The notes under the pieces: generated by a model | What the model saw: the letters and a program-made list of their open reading frames with translations, nothing else | The model's database searches: none | Told to the model about the DNA's origin: nothing | Made by a program: the position numbers and the translations under genes | Assembly: GCA_963803165.1 (NCBI GenBank) | Contig: CAWDLK010000004.1 | Coordinates: 186,001 to 250,000 of the forward strand | Length of the DNA: 64,000 bases | Direction: 5' to 3' | Source: Changshengia sp963803165 | GTDB lineage: Bacteria > Chloroflexota > Dormibacteria > Aeolococcales > Aeolococcaceae | Shown: in pieces, positions 16,501-24,156 of the stretch | Layout: each line of letters opens with the position of its first letter | Position numbering within the stretch: position 1 is the stretch's first letter

Positions 16501-17232
16501 GACGATGCCCGGGACCTCGCGGTAGAACGGGCTCGCGGCCTCCCGTCCCTGGAAGAAGACATCCGGGTTCTGCGCCGTCCCGCGCACGTCGGGATGGTCG
16601 GGGCTCATGCCGCGGAGCCGGACCTCCTCGACGGCGTGGGTGTCGATCAGCGCCGCCATGTCGTCGTGCTCCAGCGGGGTGACGCTGGCCAGCTCGTGCG
16701 AGGTGCGGAAGCCGTCGAAGAAGTGCAGGAACGGCACTCGCGACGCCAGCGTCGCGGCGTGGGCCACCAGGGCCAGGTCCTGCGCCTCCTGGACGCTGGA
16801 GGAGGAGAGCATCGCCCAGCCGGTGGAGCGCACCGCCATCACGTCGGAGTGATCGCCGAAGATGGAGAGCGCGTGGGTGGCCACGCTGCGGGCCGCCACG
16901 TGGATCACCGCGGGCAGCAGCTCGCCGGCGATCTTGAACATGTTGGGGACCATCAGCAGCAGGCCCTGGGAGGCCGTGAAGGTGGTCGCCAGCGTGCCCT
17001 TCTGGAGCGCGCCGTGGAGCGCGCCGGCCGCACCGGCCTCGGACTGCATCTCGACGATGTCGGGCACCTCGCCGAAGAGGTTCGTCCTCCCGGCGGCGGC
17101 CCAGTCGTCGGCATGCTCGCCCATCGGCGACGACGGAGTGATCGGATAGAGGGAGATGACCTCGGAGAGCGCGTACGCCACCCGGGCTGCCGCTTCGTTG
17201 CCGTCGATGCAGATGCGTGCGGATCTAGTCAA
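13537..17232 (-). CDS. nifJ: Pyruvate:ferredoxin (flavodoxin) oxidoreductase
   Basis: 1231-aa single-chain PFOR: pyruvate + CoA + oxidised ferredoxin to acetyl-CoA + CO2 + reduced ferredoxin. The order is typical: N-terminal pyruvate-binding part (YPITPSSPMGE), transketolase-C-like and gamma domains, two-cluster ferredoxin domain (CGKCAIVCPHSAIRM, CTGCGLCVEVCPG), then CAGCGETPY and the TPP region (ANATGCSSIYGG, GDGWAYDIGFGG, EVYSNTGGQASKATPRG). The start is TTG at 17232, with GGAGGTGA 12 nt upstream; no better in-frame start exists. It heads the hox chain, so pyruvate oxidation and H2 or NAD(P)H turnover are probably co-expressed. Confidence 0.95.
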   Translation of the reverse strand: MTRSARICIDGNEAAARVAYALSEVISLYPITPSSPMGEHADDWAAAGRTNLFGEVPDIVEMQSEAGAAGALHGALQKGTLATTFTASQGLLLMVPNMFKIAGELLPAVIHVAARSVATHALSIFGDHSDVMAVRSTGWAMLSSSSVQEAQDLALVAHAATLASRVPFLHFFDGFRTSHELASVTPLEHDDMAALIDTHAVEEVRLRGMSPDHPDVRGTAQNPDVFFQGREAASPFYREVPGIVSHAMDQLAERTGRRYGLVEYLGDPDAERVVVLMGSACGAVEETVEVLRARGERVGMLKVHLYRPFPAAQLVGALPRGVRTIAVLDRTKEPGGVGEPLYLDVRAALDEAMEGEQPPFAAAPLVIGGRYGLSSKEFTPGMAKAVFDEMSAARPRRHFAVGVTDDVSLSSLAWDPSFAPPRPEGELQAVFFGLGADGTVGANKNSAKIISDGTGAHVQGYFVYDSKKSGSMTVSHLRFGPEPIRSTYLITAADFVACHEHGLLERVNVLEWAKPGATFLLNTPGSPQEVWGHLPLAVREQLVEKRIQLWVVDAQHIASEANLGTRINTVMQVCFFALSRVLPVDEAIGAIKAAVVKTYGRRGQTVVDRNIAAIDSALAGLTQVTPPPSAEVALAAEGASTARDFAGASRFVREVTAQLIADRGEALPVSAMPPDGRFPSGTARFEKRAIATEIPVWDPAICSDCGKCAIVCPHSAIRMKVYAPEAVAAAPAEFLSKPFRSKELAGHLLTIQVAPDDCTGCGLCVEVCPGRSKTEARHKSLDLEPVLEHRDVERARWDFFRAIPELDRSLLAHNTVKGAAVLEPLFEFSGACAGCGETPYLKLLSQLFGDRLMVANATGCSSIYGGNLPTTPWAANREGRGPAWANSLFEDNAEFGLGIRLGLEAQRRAARSLLQTLSPVVGEPLAESILDAAQEDEPAVFAQRERIHALQQRLAALTGNGGGEAARQAAQLGALADSLVRKSVWIVGGDGWAYDIGFGGLDHVLASGRDVNVLVLDTEVYSNTGGQASKATPRGAVARFAASGKSTPKKDLGAIARSYGNVYVAQIAVGANDVQTIKALLEADAYPGPSLVIAYSTCIAHGIDMATSMTHQKDAVRSGYWPLYRFRPTAEESGRPLSLNSREPSIPVSDFAGSEVRFAALARSDPERAAELMNLLQRDAAERWRYYSQLAGVQRTLVNDGVDASPETDGDGAGGMPGAGAARPGVALDEE

Positions 17233-17654
17233 CGCTCGATGTCACCTCCGACGCACGGGCCGCTGTGGGGGCGACCCCGGTGCAAGGGTTCCTGACCTCT
17301 CGATTCAAGCAGACGCGCGGCGGCGGCGATAGGGTCGAGAGACGTGAGTTGCCGCGGACCAAAGGTCACCACACCGCGTTGCGCGGCGGGCTGCAGCGGA
17401 TGTGGAGGAGGGATCATGTGTGGGCACCGACAAGTGAAGCGCACGCGGTGTGGCGGTCGCCAGAGCCGTTGGCAAGGCGTTGGTACGGGACCGCACAGAC
17501 GGCGGTCAGCGGAAGCTGGGACGTAATACCCCCGCCCGGGGAGGCCATTGGTAACGAAAGTGGCGCGCGAGCGCGCGCCTGGCCGCACCAGGCACGGTCA
17601 ATTGGCCCTGGTTGCCAATGCGGGTTGCCCTGCGAGCCGTGAAGATGGGGTGGT
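17233..17654. other. 422-bp divergent intergenic region
   Basis: No convincing gene. It holds the nifJ ribosome site (near 17,240), a GC hairpin GGCGCGC-N4-GCGCGCC (17562-17579), an inverted repeat ATTGGC-N7-GCCAAT (17601-17619) and a direct repeat GGTTGCC (17610 and 17623). It must contain promoters for both directions, but no clear -10/-35 pair stands out. Confidence 0.5.
17601..17619. promoter_or_regulatory. Inverted repeat ATTGGC-N7-GCCAAT before the nitronate monooxygenase
   Basis: Perfect 6-bp dyad about 35 nt upstream of the start at 17655, where a repressor or activator could act. A related CCATTGG half-site lies near 17545. The factor is unknown. Confidence 0.35.
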
Positions 17655-19125
17655 ATGGCCACCACGAGCAAGGAGAGCGCGAGCCGGCACGGCTGGCTCC
17701 GCCAGGTCCGCATCATCCAGGGCGGGATGGGCGTCGCCATCTCCGGCTGGCGCCTGGCCCGCGCCGTCGCCGCCCACCGCGGCTGCATGGGGGTCGTCTC
17801 CGGCACGGCGCTCGACAGCGTGGTGGCCCGAAGGCTCCAGGACGGCGACCGGGGCGGGCACCTGCGCCGGGCCATCGAGGCATTCCCCGACCAGGGTGTG
17901 GCCGGGCGGGTGCTGGACCGCTTCTTCGTCCCCATGGGACGGACTCCGCGCACGCCCTACCGCCGGACCGGGATGCAGACCCACGCGGAGCGCCCCCTGG
18001 TCCGCGACCTCACCGTGCTCGCGGCCTTCGTCGAGGTGATCCTCGCCCGCGAGGGGCATCGCGGCCGGGTGGGGATCAACCTGATGACCAAGCTCAAGCC
18101 GCCGACGCTGCCCACGCTCTACGGCGCCATGCTCGCCGGGGTCGACTGCATCCTGATGGGCGCCGGCATCCCCCGCGAGATCCCCGGCGTCCTCGACGCC
18201 TTCGCCGAGGGCCGTGAGGCCCGCATGCACCTCATCGACGGCCCGGCGCCGGACCAGCCCGCGCCGATGCTGACATTCGACCCGGCGCGGGTCGGCTACG
18301 GGGCGGCCCGGCTTCCCCGCCCCGCCTTCCTCCCCATCATCTCCGCGGACTCGCTGGCGGTCATGCTCATGCGGCGGGCCAACGGGAGCGTGGAGGGCTT
18401 CGTGGTCGAGGGCCCGCTGGCCGGCGGCCACAACGCACCGCCACGCGGCAGGACCGTCCTCGACGAGACCGGTCAGCCCGTGTACGGCGAGCGCGATCAG
18501 GTCGACACAGCGCGGATGAAGGAGCTCGGCCTGCCCTTCTGGCTGGCGGGCGGCACCGGCTCGCCGGAGCGGCTCACCGAGGCGCGGGAGGCGGGCGCGA
18601 CCGGGATCCAGCTGGGCACCCTCTTCGCCTACGCGCGCGAGTTCGGGCATGGACCCGGTGCTGCGCGACCGGGTCCTCAGCGCGGTCCGCGAGGGAGGCG
18701 GCGACGTCCGCACCGACCCCCTCGCCTCCTCGTCGGGATACCCCTTCAAGGTGGTGCAGGTCGAGGGGAGCGTCTCGAACCCCGAGGTGTACGCGGCCCG
18801 GCCCCGCGTCTGCGACAACGGCTACCTCCGCGAGCCGGTCGCGGAGGGCGGGTCGGTCACCTACCGCTGTGCGGCCGAGCCGGTGGCGGCCTACCTGGCC
18901 AAGGGGGGGGCGGTCGAGGACACCGCCGAGCGACGCTGCCTCTGCAACGGCCTGCTCGCCACCGCCGGCTTCCCCCAGGTGCAGAGGGACGGGACGGTGG
19001 AGCCTCCGATCATCACGAGCGGCGACGACCTCGCCCGGCTGGCCACCCTGCTCCCCGCGGGTCGCGACGACTACGGCGCCGACGACGTCATCCGCTACCT
19101 GACCGGGGCCGCCGCCAGCCTCTGA
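17655..19125 (+). CDS. Nitronate monooxygenase-family flavin enzyme, with one frameshift
   Basis: NAD(P)H-dependent flavin oxidoreductase or nitronate monooxygenase of the long (about 490 aa) type. Features: IIQGGMGVAISGWRLA near residue 20, GINLMTKLK, a GGHNAPPRG glycine-rich loop with the His expected near the flavin, and FWLAGGTGSPE. One extra T at 18642/18643 breaks the frame: YARE is followed by TTCGGG where TCGGGC would continue as SGMDPVLRDRVL and run to the stop at 19125. With that base removed the gene is 489 aa and looks intact. The C-terminal part has several Cys residues (RCLCNG). Physiological substrates of this subgroup are uncertain. Confidence 0.82.
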
Positions 19126-19163
19126 GGCGGCGCCCGCGAGCCCCGCCTCCGTATTCTCGGCAG

Positions 19164-20369
19164 GTGGTCGCCGTCTCCTGGGCGGGCTTTGCCGCCGGCA
19201 TCGCCATCCTCCTGCTCACCGCCGCCAGCGTCTTCGGGACGCTGGTCGTCCCCCGAGCCACCGCGCCCCGGCTGACGGTGCTGATCACCGGGGCGGTGCG
19301 GGGGGGCTTCCTGCTGGTGACCGACCGGGTGGACGACTACCTGACCCGGGACCGCATCGAGGCCCTCAACGGCCCCATCCTCCTGATGGGCCTCCTGATC
19401 GCCTGGGTGGGGCTGGTCTTCCTGAGCTTCGCGCTGCTCTTCTGGCCCTTCGTCGCCAGCTTCGGCAGCGCGCTCCAGATCACCGGGTCGTCGATGTTCA
19501 CCCTCGGCTTCACGACCCCCCGAGGCGCCGCCCCGGTCGCCCTCGCCTTCCTCTGCGCCATGAGCGGCCTGGTCCTCGTCGCCCTCCAGATCGCCTACCT
19601 GCCCACGATCTATGCGGCCTTCAACCGGCGCGAGACGCTCGTGACCATGCTCGGCTTCCTGGGCGGCGTGCCGGCCTGGGGCCCGGAGGTGCTGATGCGC
19701 CACGAGCTGATCGACAACACGGAGCGTCTCGGCTGGCTCTACGAGCGCTGGACGGAGTGGGCCGCCGACGTCTCCGAGTTGCACACCACCTACCCGCAGC
19801 TCCTCTACTTCCGATCCCCCAAGCCGCTGCGCTCCTGGGTGATCGGGCTGCTCGCGGTCATGGACGCGGCGGCGCTCCACCTCAGCCTCTCCCCCATCAC
19901 CGCTCCGGCGTCGGCCCGCCCGCTGCTGCGCATGGGGTACGTGGCGCTCGGCGAGCTGGCCGTCACCCTGGGGATCGCCGTCGACCCCGACCCCGACCCC
20001 GCCGACCCCATCCAGCTCACCCGGGCGGAGTTCGACGGCGCGGTCGGCCGGCTGGTGTCGGTCGGGTGGAGGCTCGAGCGCGACCAGAGCGAGGCCTGGA
20101 AGCACTTCCACGGATGGCGGGTCAACTACGAGGCCGCCGCCTACGGGCTCGCCCTCCGGCTCGACGCTCCGCCAGCTCTCTGGTCCGGTGAGCGGCGCAA
20201 GGGGCGCGGCGAGGTCATCACGCCCGCCCGCCCCACCCACCGCGTCCCCCTGGAGGGCGAGACGGAGAAGCTGCTGCAGGCCGGCGCCAAGCGCCGCGCG
20301 GCGCGCCGGGCGGCACAGCACGCACTGGTGGCCCACCACGGCGGGGAGGCGGACGCCACCAAGGGGTGA
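19164..20369 (+). CDS. Multi-pass membrane protein, ion-channel-like
   Basis: 401-aa protein starting at GTG 19164. The first 150 residues hold hydrophobic segments at about 5-25, 68-92 and 115-138, with a re-entrant-looking stretch (GSSMFTLGFTTP) between the second and last. This resembles the TM-pore-TM layout of two-TM ion channels, though the canonical K+ selectivity sequence TVGYG is absent. The C-terminal 250 residues are cytoplasmic, partly hydrophobic and end in a basic Ala/Arg-rich tail. It follows the monooxygenase by 38 nt on the same strand. No function can be assigned from the sequence alone. Confidence 0.7.
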   Translation: MVAVSWAGFAAGIAILLLTAASVFGTLVVPRATAPRLTVLITGAVRGGFLLVTDRVDDYLTRDRIEALNGPILLMGLLIAWVGLVFLSFALLFWPFVASFGSALQITGSSMFTLGFTTPRGAAPVALAFLCAMSGLVLVALQIAYLPTIYAAFNRRETLVTMLGFLGGVPAWGPEVLMRHELIDNTERLGWLYERWTEWAADVSELHTTYPQLLYFRSPKPLRSWVIGLLAVMDAAALHLSLSPITAPASARPLLRMGYVALGELAVTLGIAVDPDPDPADPIQLTRAEFDGAVGRLVSVGWRLERDQSEAWKHFHGWRVNYEAAAYGLALRLDAPPALWSGERRKGRGEVITPARPTHRVPLEGETEKLLQAGAKRRAARRAAQHALVAHHGGEADATKG

Positions 20370-20451
20370 GATGCCCCCGCCGCCCGCCGGGGGGCGAACG
20401 ACCCTAGCGGGCGATGACCCTCGCCCCTATCCCGGCTCCCCGCGCCCGGGG

Positions 20452-20964
20452 ATGCTGCGACTGATGCTCGTCTCCGACTTCGCCCAGATCGACCGGCCGT
20501 TCGACGCCATCCGCGACGAGCTGGTGGCCTCCGGCTCCGCCTGGCTCGGGGAGTCGCTGGTGGCCGCCTACGAGGAGGGCGAGCGGCTCTCGCTCAAGGT
20601 GATCTCGTCGATCGGGCCGCTCCGGGTGAGCAAGCGGGTCTGGGCGGAGCTGGGCGAGATGGAGGTGAAGCCGGACCGGGTCACCCAGCCGCTGCGCTGG
20701 CGGGCGACGGGGACCACCGGCCTCTTCCCGGCCATGGTCGCCGACCTCGAGATCACGCCCATGGGCCCGTCCATGACCTCGATCAGCTTCATGGGGCGCT
20801 ACGTCCCGCCGCTCGGACCGCTGGGGCGGGAGGTGGATCGCGTGCTCCTGCACCGCCTTGCCCAGGCCAGCGTGCGAGCGCTCCTGGAGCGTGTGGCCGG
20901 CCGTCTCGCGGAGGAGGTGGACTCCCACCTCCAGGTCGGCGAGCCGTCGCCGGCGGTGGGGTGA
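20452..20964 (+). CDS. Hypothetical protein, SRPBCC-like
   Basis: About 170 aa, starting at ATG 20452 or, four codons later, ATG 20464. There is no signal peptide, TM segment or cysteine cluster. The pattern (amphipathic start, SIGPLRVSKRVWAELGEM, WRATGTTGLFPAMVADLEI, C-terminal helix) resembles a START/SRPBCC ligand-binding fold, but this is a fold guess. It lies 7 nt before the DtxR-family gene. Confidence 0.6.
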   Translation: MLRLMLVSDFAQIDRPFDAIRDELVASGSAWLGESLVAAYEEGERLSLKVISSIGPLRVSKRVWAELGEMEVKPDRVTQPLRWRATGTTGLFPAMVADLEITPMGPSMTSISFMGRYVPPLGPLGREVDRVLLHRLAQASVRALLERVAGRLAEEVDSHLQVGEPSPAVG

Positions 20965-20971
20965 GGCAGCG

Positions 20972-21787
20972 ATGCCCAGTGCGGCGTCGGGGCCGGCGGG
21001 TCCGGGCCACGCGGTGAGCGGAGAGCAGACGCGCCTGCCCGGCGGCGACGACCCGGTCCAGCGTCGTGGCGCGCGACGCGGCGGGTTCGACGGGCTCACC
21101 CCCCTGCCCTTCCGGACCGTGGCCATCGATCGCTACCTGGAGACCATCTACTGCATCGCGGGCGAGGACGAGCCGGTCCGGCCCAGCCGTGTCGCCCAGT
21201 GGCTGGGCGTCAAGGCCCCCACCGTCAGCATCGGTCTGCGGCGGCTCAGGGCGGGGGGCTGGGTGCGCTGCGAGCTCGACCGCCGGATCACCCTCACGCC
21301 CGCGGGCAGCGCCGCCGCCCAGGCCATCGTGCGCCGCCACCGCCTGGCCGAGTGCTGGCTCACCGACCAGCTCGGAATGGACTGGGCGAGCGCCCACCTG
21401 GAGGCGAACCGGGTGGCGGCGTCGCTCTCCGACGAGGTCCTGGCCCGCCTCGACGCCGCGCTCGGCGAGCCGGCCACCTGCCCCCACGGTGACCCCATCC
21501 CGGGGCGGACCGCCCCGTATGGCCACCTGGTCCCGCTGGCCGACCTGGCCCCGGGAACGGTGGCCACGGTGCGGCGGATCTCCGAGATCATCGAGCACGA
21601 GGTGTTCGGCCTCCTCCGCGAGCTCGCCGCCGCGGGGGTGCGGACCGGGATCGACGTCACCGTCGAGGCCGACGGGCCCGCCGGCGAGATCTCGCTGACC
21701 GTGGGCGACCGGCGCCACGCGCTCGAGCTGGACCCGGCCGCGGCGCGGCTCATCTGGGTCGAGATCGCGCGGCCGGTGACGGGCTGA
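20972..21787 (+). CDS. DtxR/MntR-family regulator with replaced metal ligands
   Basis: 271 aa. After a 45-residue low-complexity N-terminal extension come the winged-helix domain (IDRYLETIYCI, then KAPTVSIGLRRL recognition helix), the dimerisation domain and a C-terminal FeoA/SH3-like domain. The CPHGDPIPG landmark allows gap-free alignment with IdeR/DtxR from memory. The primary-site Cys102, Glu105 and His106 are replaced by Asn, Ala and Ala, and Met10 is not conserved. The ancillary-site residues in RHRLAEC and SAHLEA are kept. It may therefore be metal-independent or sense something else. A shorter start at GTG 21118 would drop the extension. It forms a likely pair with the gene before it. 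Confidence 0.82.
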   Translation: MPSAASGPAGPGHAVSGEQTRLPGGDDPVQRRGARRGGFDGLTPLPFRTVAIDRYLETIYCIAGEDEPVRPSRVAQWLGVKAPTVSIGLRRLRAGGWVRCELDRRITLTPAGSAAAQAIVRRHRLAECWLTDQLGMDWASAHLEANRVAASLSDEVLARLDAALGEPATCPHGDPIPGRTAPYGHLVPLADLAPGTVATVRRISEIIEHEVFGLLRELAAAGVRTGIDVTVEADGPAGEISLTVGDRRHALELDPAAARLIWVEIARPVTG

Positions 21788-21950
21788 GCGCCTCCCCCGT
21801 CCGACCTCGGGCGCCGGCGCCGCGCTCCGGGTCGCGGCCAGGGTTGGCCTGAACATCACGGCTCGGGCAGGCCGGAGCGCGGTCTGCCGAGGGGGACCCG
21901 AGACACCGGGGGAAAGGGGCCGTTGGGCACTGGTGCGCCCGAGCAGCAGG

Positions 21951-21967
21951 GGCCACCCTGAGTGGCC
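21951..21967 (+). promoter_or_regulatory. Hairpin abutting the flavodoxin Shine-Dalgarno
   Basis: GGCCAC-CCTGA-GTGGCC lies directly before the strong ribosome site AAGGAGGA (21968-21975). A stem here could affect access to the ribosome site. Confidence 0.35.
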
Positions 21968-21983
21968 AAGGAGGACCGGCCAG

Positions 21984-22517
21984 ATGCGCACCGCGATCGT
22001 GTACGAGGGGACGCACGGCAGCAGCGCGGCCGTCGCCAGGATCATCGCCGCCGAGGCCGCCGTTCACGGGCCGGTGATCGTCGGCGAGGTCCACGAGATC
22101 CCGCTCAGCGAGCTGGAGGGCGTGGAGTTCCTGGTGGTCGGCGGGCCGACCCACCACTGGGAGGACTGGGCGGACGTCTCGCGAACGCCGAGCGCGGCCC
22201 ACGTGCTCCGCGACTTCCGCCCGACGACGGACGGCGTGCGCAGCTGGCTCGACCACCTGCCGCCGCGACCCAGCTTCTCGGCTGCCACCTTCGACACCCG
22301 CGAGGCCGGCCTCCGGGTGCTGACGGGGACGGCGGCCCTCTCCCTCTATCGCGCGCTCCGCCGCCGCGGCTGCCACCTGGTCACCCGCCCGGTCAGCTTC
22401 CTGGTCAAGCCGGGCCCGGTGGCGCAGCTCCTCGACGGCGAGTTGGAGCGGGTCAGCGCGTGGGCCGTCCAGGTCTTCCGCCGGGCGGAACACCACCACC
22501 CCGTCCACGCCGGCTGA
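21984..22517 (+). CDS. Flavodoxin-like protein
   Basis: 177-aa FMN-binding flavodoxin-fold protein. The phosphate loop is YEGTHGSSAAVA (residues 7-18), with GGPTHHWEDW and TFDTRE as likely isoalloxazine-contact loops. AAGGAGGA 8 nt before the ATG makes the start certain. It could serve as an electron carrier for the PFOR encoded upstream or as a menaquinone-dependent oxidoreductase-type protein. The T(H/G)SST-like loop is present, but the C-terminal basic region is longer than in electron-transfer flavodoxins. Confidence 0.8.
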   Translation: MRTAIVYEGTHGSSAAVARIIAAEAAVHGPVIVGEVHEIPLSELEGVEFLVVGGPTHHWEDWADVSRTPSAAHVLRDFRPTTDGVRSWLDHLPPRPSFSAATFDTREAGLRVLTGTAALSLYRALRRRGCHLVTRPVSFLVKPGPVAQLLDGELERVSAWAVQVFRRAEHHHPVHAG

Positions 22518-22591
22518 GGACGCCCGACCCGGCGACCCGGACGTGGGCGCCGGCTCGCGCCCGCCACCGGGTGGCGGCCCGGTTCTGATAC

Positions 22592-22620
22592 TAGACAAGA
22601 CGAGACGTCTCGTCTAGTAT
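22592..22620 (+). promoter_or_regulatory. TetR-operon promoter with operator filling the spacer
   Basis: A -35 box TAGACA (22592-22597) and -10 box TAGTAT (22615-22620) are 17 bp apart. The spacer is occupied by the perfect 18-bp palindrome AGACGAGACGTCTCGTCT (22598-22615). Transcription would begin about 7 nt after the -10 box, at or next to ATG 22628, implying a leaderless message. The position fits autorepression by the TetR-like protein encoded immediately downstream. Confidence 0.7.
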
Positions 22621-22627
22621 TGTGTCC

Positions 22628-23428
22628 ATGCCTGGCCAGCCCGCGCGGGGAAGGGGCGGCTCCGCCGGCGATGCCATCCGCGAGCGGATCCTGCGGACCG
22701 CCCGGCGCCGGCTGCGGTCGGGCGCGCTCCCACCCCTCGGCTCGCTGGCCAGGGAGGCGGGCGTCTCCCGGGCCACTCTCTACCGCCTCGTCGCCTCGCG
22801 GGCCGAGCTCCTCCGGGTCCTCGAGGTCGACCCCGACCCCAGCGCCCGGGAGCGCGTCCTGGCCGAGGGAGCGGCGCTGATCGGCGATCACGGCCTCGCC
22901 GGGCTCTCCATGGACGAGCTGGCGGTGAGGTCCGGCATCTCGCGGGCCAGCCTGTACCGCCTCTTCCCCGGCAAAGCGGCGGTCTTCCGTGAGGTGGTGC
23001 GCGCCCGCGCCCCCTTCATCCCGGTGGCACGCGCCCTGGCGGAGCGCGCGGGCGAGCCCCCCGAGGCGGTGATGCCCGCGCTCGCCCGGGCGGCCCTGAC
23101 CAGCGCCGAGGGTCAGGCGGGGCTGCTCCGGACCCTGCTCTTCGAGGTCTCCGGCCCCGGGGCCGACGCCGAGCTGGCGCGCGAGCTCGCCATCGCCGAC
23201 ACCATCGCGCCCCTCACCGCCTACGTGGCCGGGCAGATGGCCGAGGGACGGCTGCGGCGCATGGATCCGCTGCTCGCCCTGCTCGCCTTCGTGGGGCCGC
23301 TGATCATGCACCTCCTCACCCGCGACGTCATGGGTCGTGCCCTGGGGCTCGACACCCCGCTCGACGTGGTGGCCGACGCCCTGGCCGCAAGCTGGCTGCG
23401 GGCGATGGCCCCGGAGACAGGGCCGTGA
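22628..23428 (+). CDS. TetR-like regulator with two helix-turn-helix units
   Basis: About 266 aa. Two TetR-type HTH segments occur in tandem: GSLAREAGVSRATLYRL near residue 40 and DELAVRSGISRASLYRL near 98, followed by an all-helical ligand domain. Ordinary TetR proteins have one HTH. ATG 22628 is preferred because the promoter predicts a start there and no ribosome site is seen; GTG 22622 is the alternative. It overlaps the ABC ATPase gene by 4 nt (GTGA), so it probably regulates that exporter. Confidence 0.85.
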   Translation: MPGQPARGRGGSAGDAIRERILRTARRRLRSGALPPLGSLAREAGVSRATLYRLVASRAELLRVLEVDPDPSARERVLAEGAALIGDHGLAGLSMDELAVRSGISRASLYRLFPGKAAVFREVVRARAPFIPVARALAERAGEPPEAVMPALARAALTSAEGQAGLLRTLLFEVSGPGADAELARELAIADTIAPLTAYVAGQMAEGRLRRMDPLLALLAFVGPLIMHLLTRDVMGRALGLDTPLDVVADALAASWLRAMAPETGP

Positions 23429-24156
23429 ACGCCACCGGCACCGCGGTGCGCGTCGAGGGGCTGGTCAAGGCCTTCGGCTCGGTGCGAGCGCTCGACGGCG
23501 CGTCGCTGGGCGTCCGCGCCGGGGAGATCTACGGCCTGCTGGGGCCCAACGGGGCGGGCAAGACGACCCTGATCCGCTCCCTGGTGGGGCTGGTGGCGGG
23601 CGATCGCGGCACCGTCGAGGTGCTGGGCCGTCGCCTTCCCGACCGCGCCGTCCTGGCCGAGATCGGGTACATGCCCCAGTCCCCGGCCCTCTACGCCGAC
23701 CTCAGCGTGGAGGAGAACGTCGGCTTCTTCGCCGCCATCCACGGCCTGTACGGGGGTGCCGCCCGACCCCGGATCACCGAGGTGCTGCAGCTGGTCGACC
23801 TCGCGGACCGGCGACGATCGGTGGTGACGACCCTGAGCGGTGGGATGCGGCAGCGCCTGTCACTCGCCTGCGCCCTCGTCCACCGCCCTCGCCTGCTCCT
23901 CCTCGACGAGCCCACCGTCGGGGTGGATCCGCAGCTGCGCGCCGAGCTGTGGCAGCGCTTCTCGGAGATGTCCGAGCAGGGCGTCACCATCGTCGTCTCC
24001 AGCCACGTGATGGACGAGGCGGAGCGCTGCCGGCGGCTCGGGCTGCTCCGCTTCGGCCGCCTGCTCGCCGAGGGGAGCGCCGACGAGCTCCGCCGCCTGG
24101 CCGGGGTGGCGCGCCTCGAGGACGCCTTCCTCGCCCTCTCGGAGGCGGGGCGGTGA
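23425..24156 (+). CDS. ABC exporter ATPase
   Basis: 243-aa ABC-2-type ATPase of the drug/antibiotic exporter class. Walker A is GPNGAGKTT (about 38-46), signature LSGGMRQRL, Walker B LLLLDEP, then the SSHVMDEAE H-loop region. GTG at 23425 overlaps the regulator stop, and its own stop overlaps the permease GTG. It powers the permease encoded next. The substrate is unknown, probably a hydrophobic toxic compound given the TetR partner. Confidence 0.93.
   Translation: MNATGTAVRVEGLVKAFGSVRALDGASLGVRAGEIYGLLGPNGAGKTTLIRSLVGLVAGDRGTVEVLGRRLPDRAVLAEIGYMPQSPALYADLSVEENVGFFAAIHGLYGGAARPRITEVLQLVDLADRRRSVVTTLSGGMRQRLSLACALVHRPRLLLLDEPTVGVDPQLRAELWQRFSEMSEQGVTIVVSSHVMDEAERCRRLGLLRFGRLLAEGSADELRRLAGVARLEDAFLALSEAGR

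Noticed and set aside
17229..17588. Minus-strand 119-codon frame in the nifJ upstream region
   Set aside because: No recognisable motif, no ribosome site, and it overlaps the nifJ start region; treated as non-coding.
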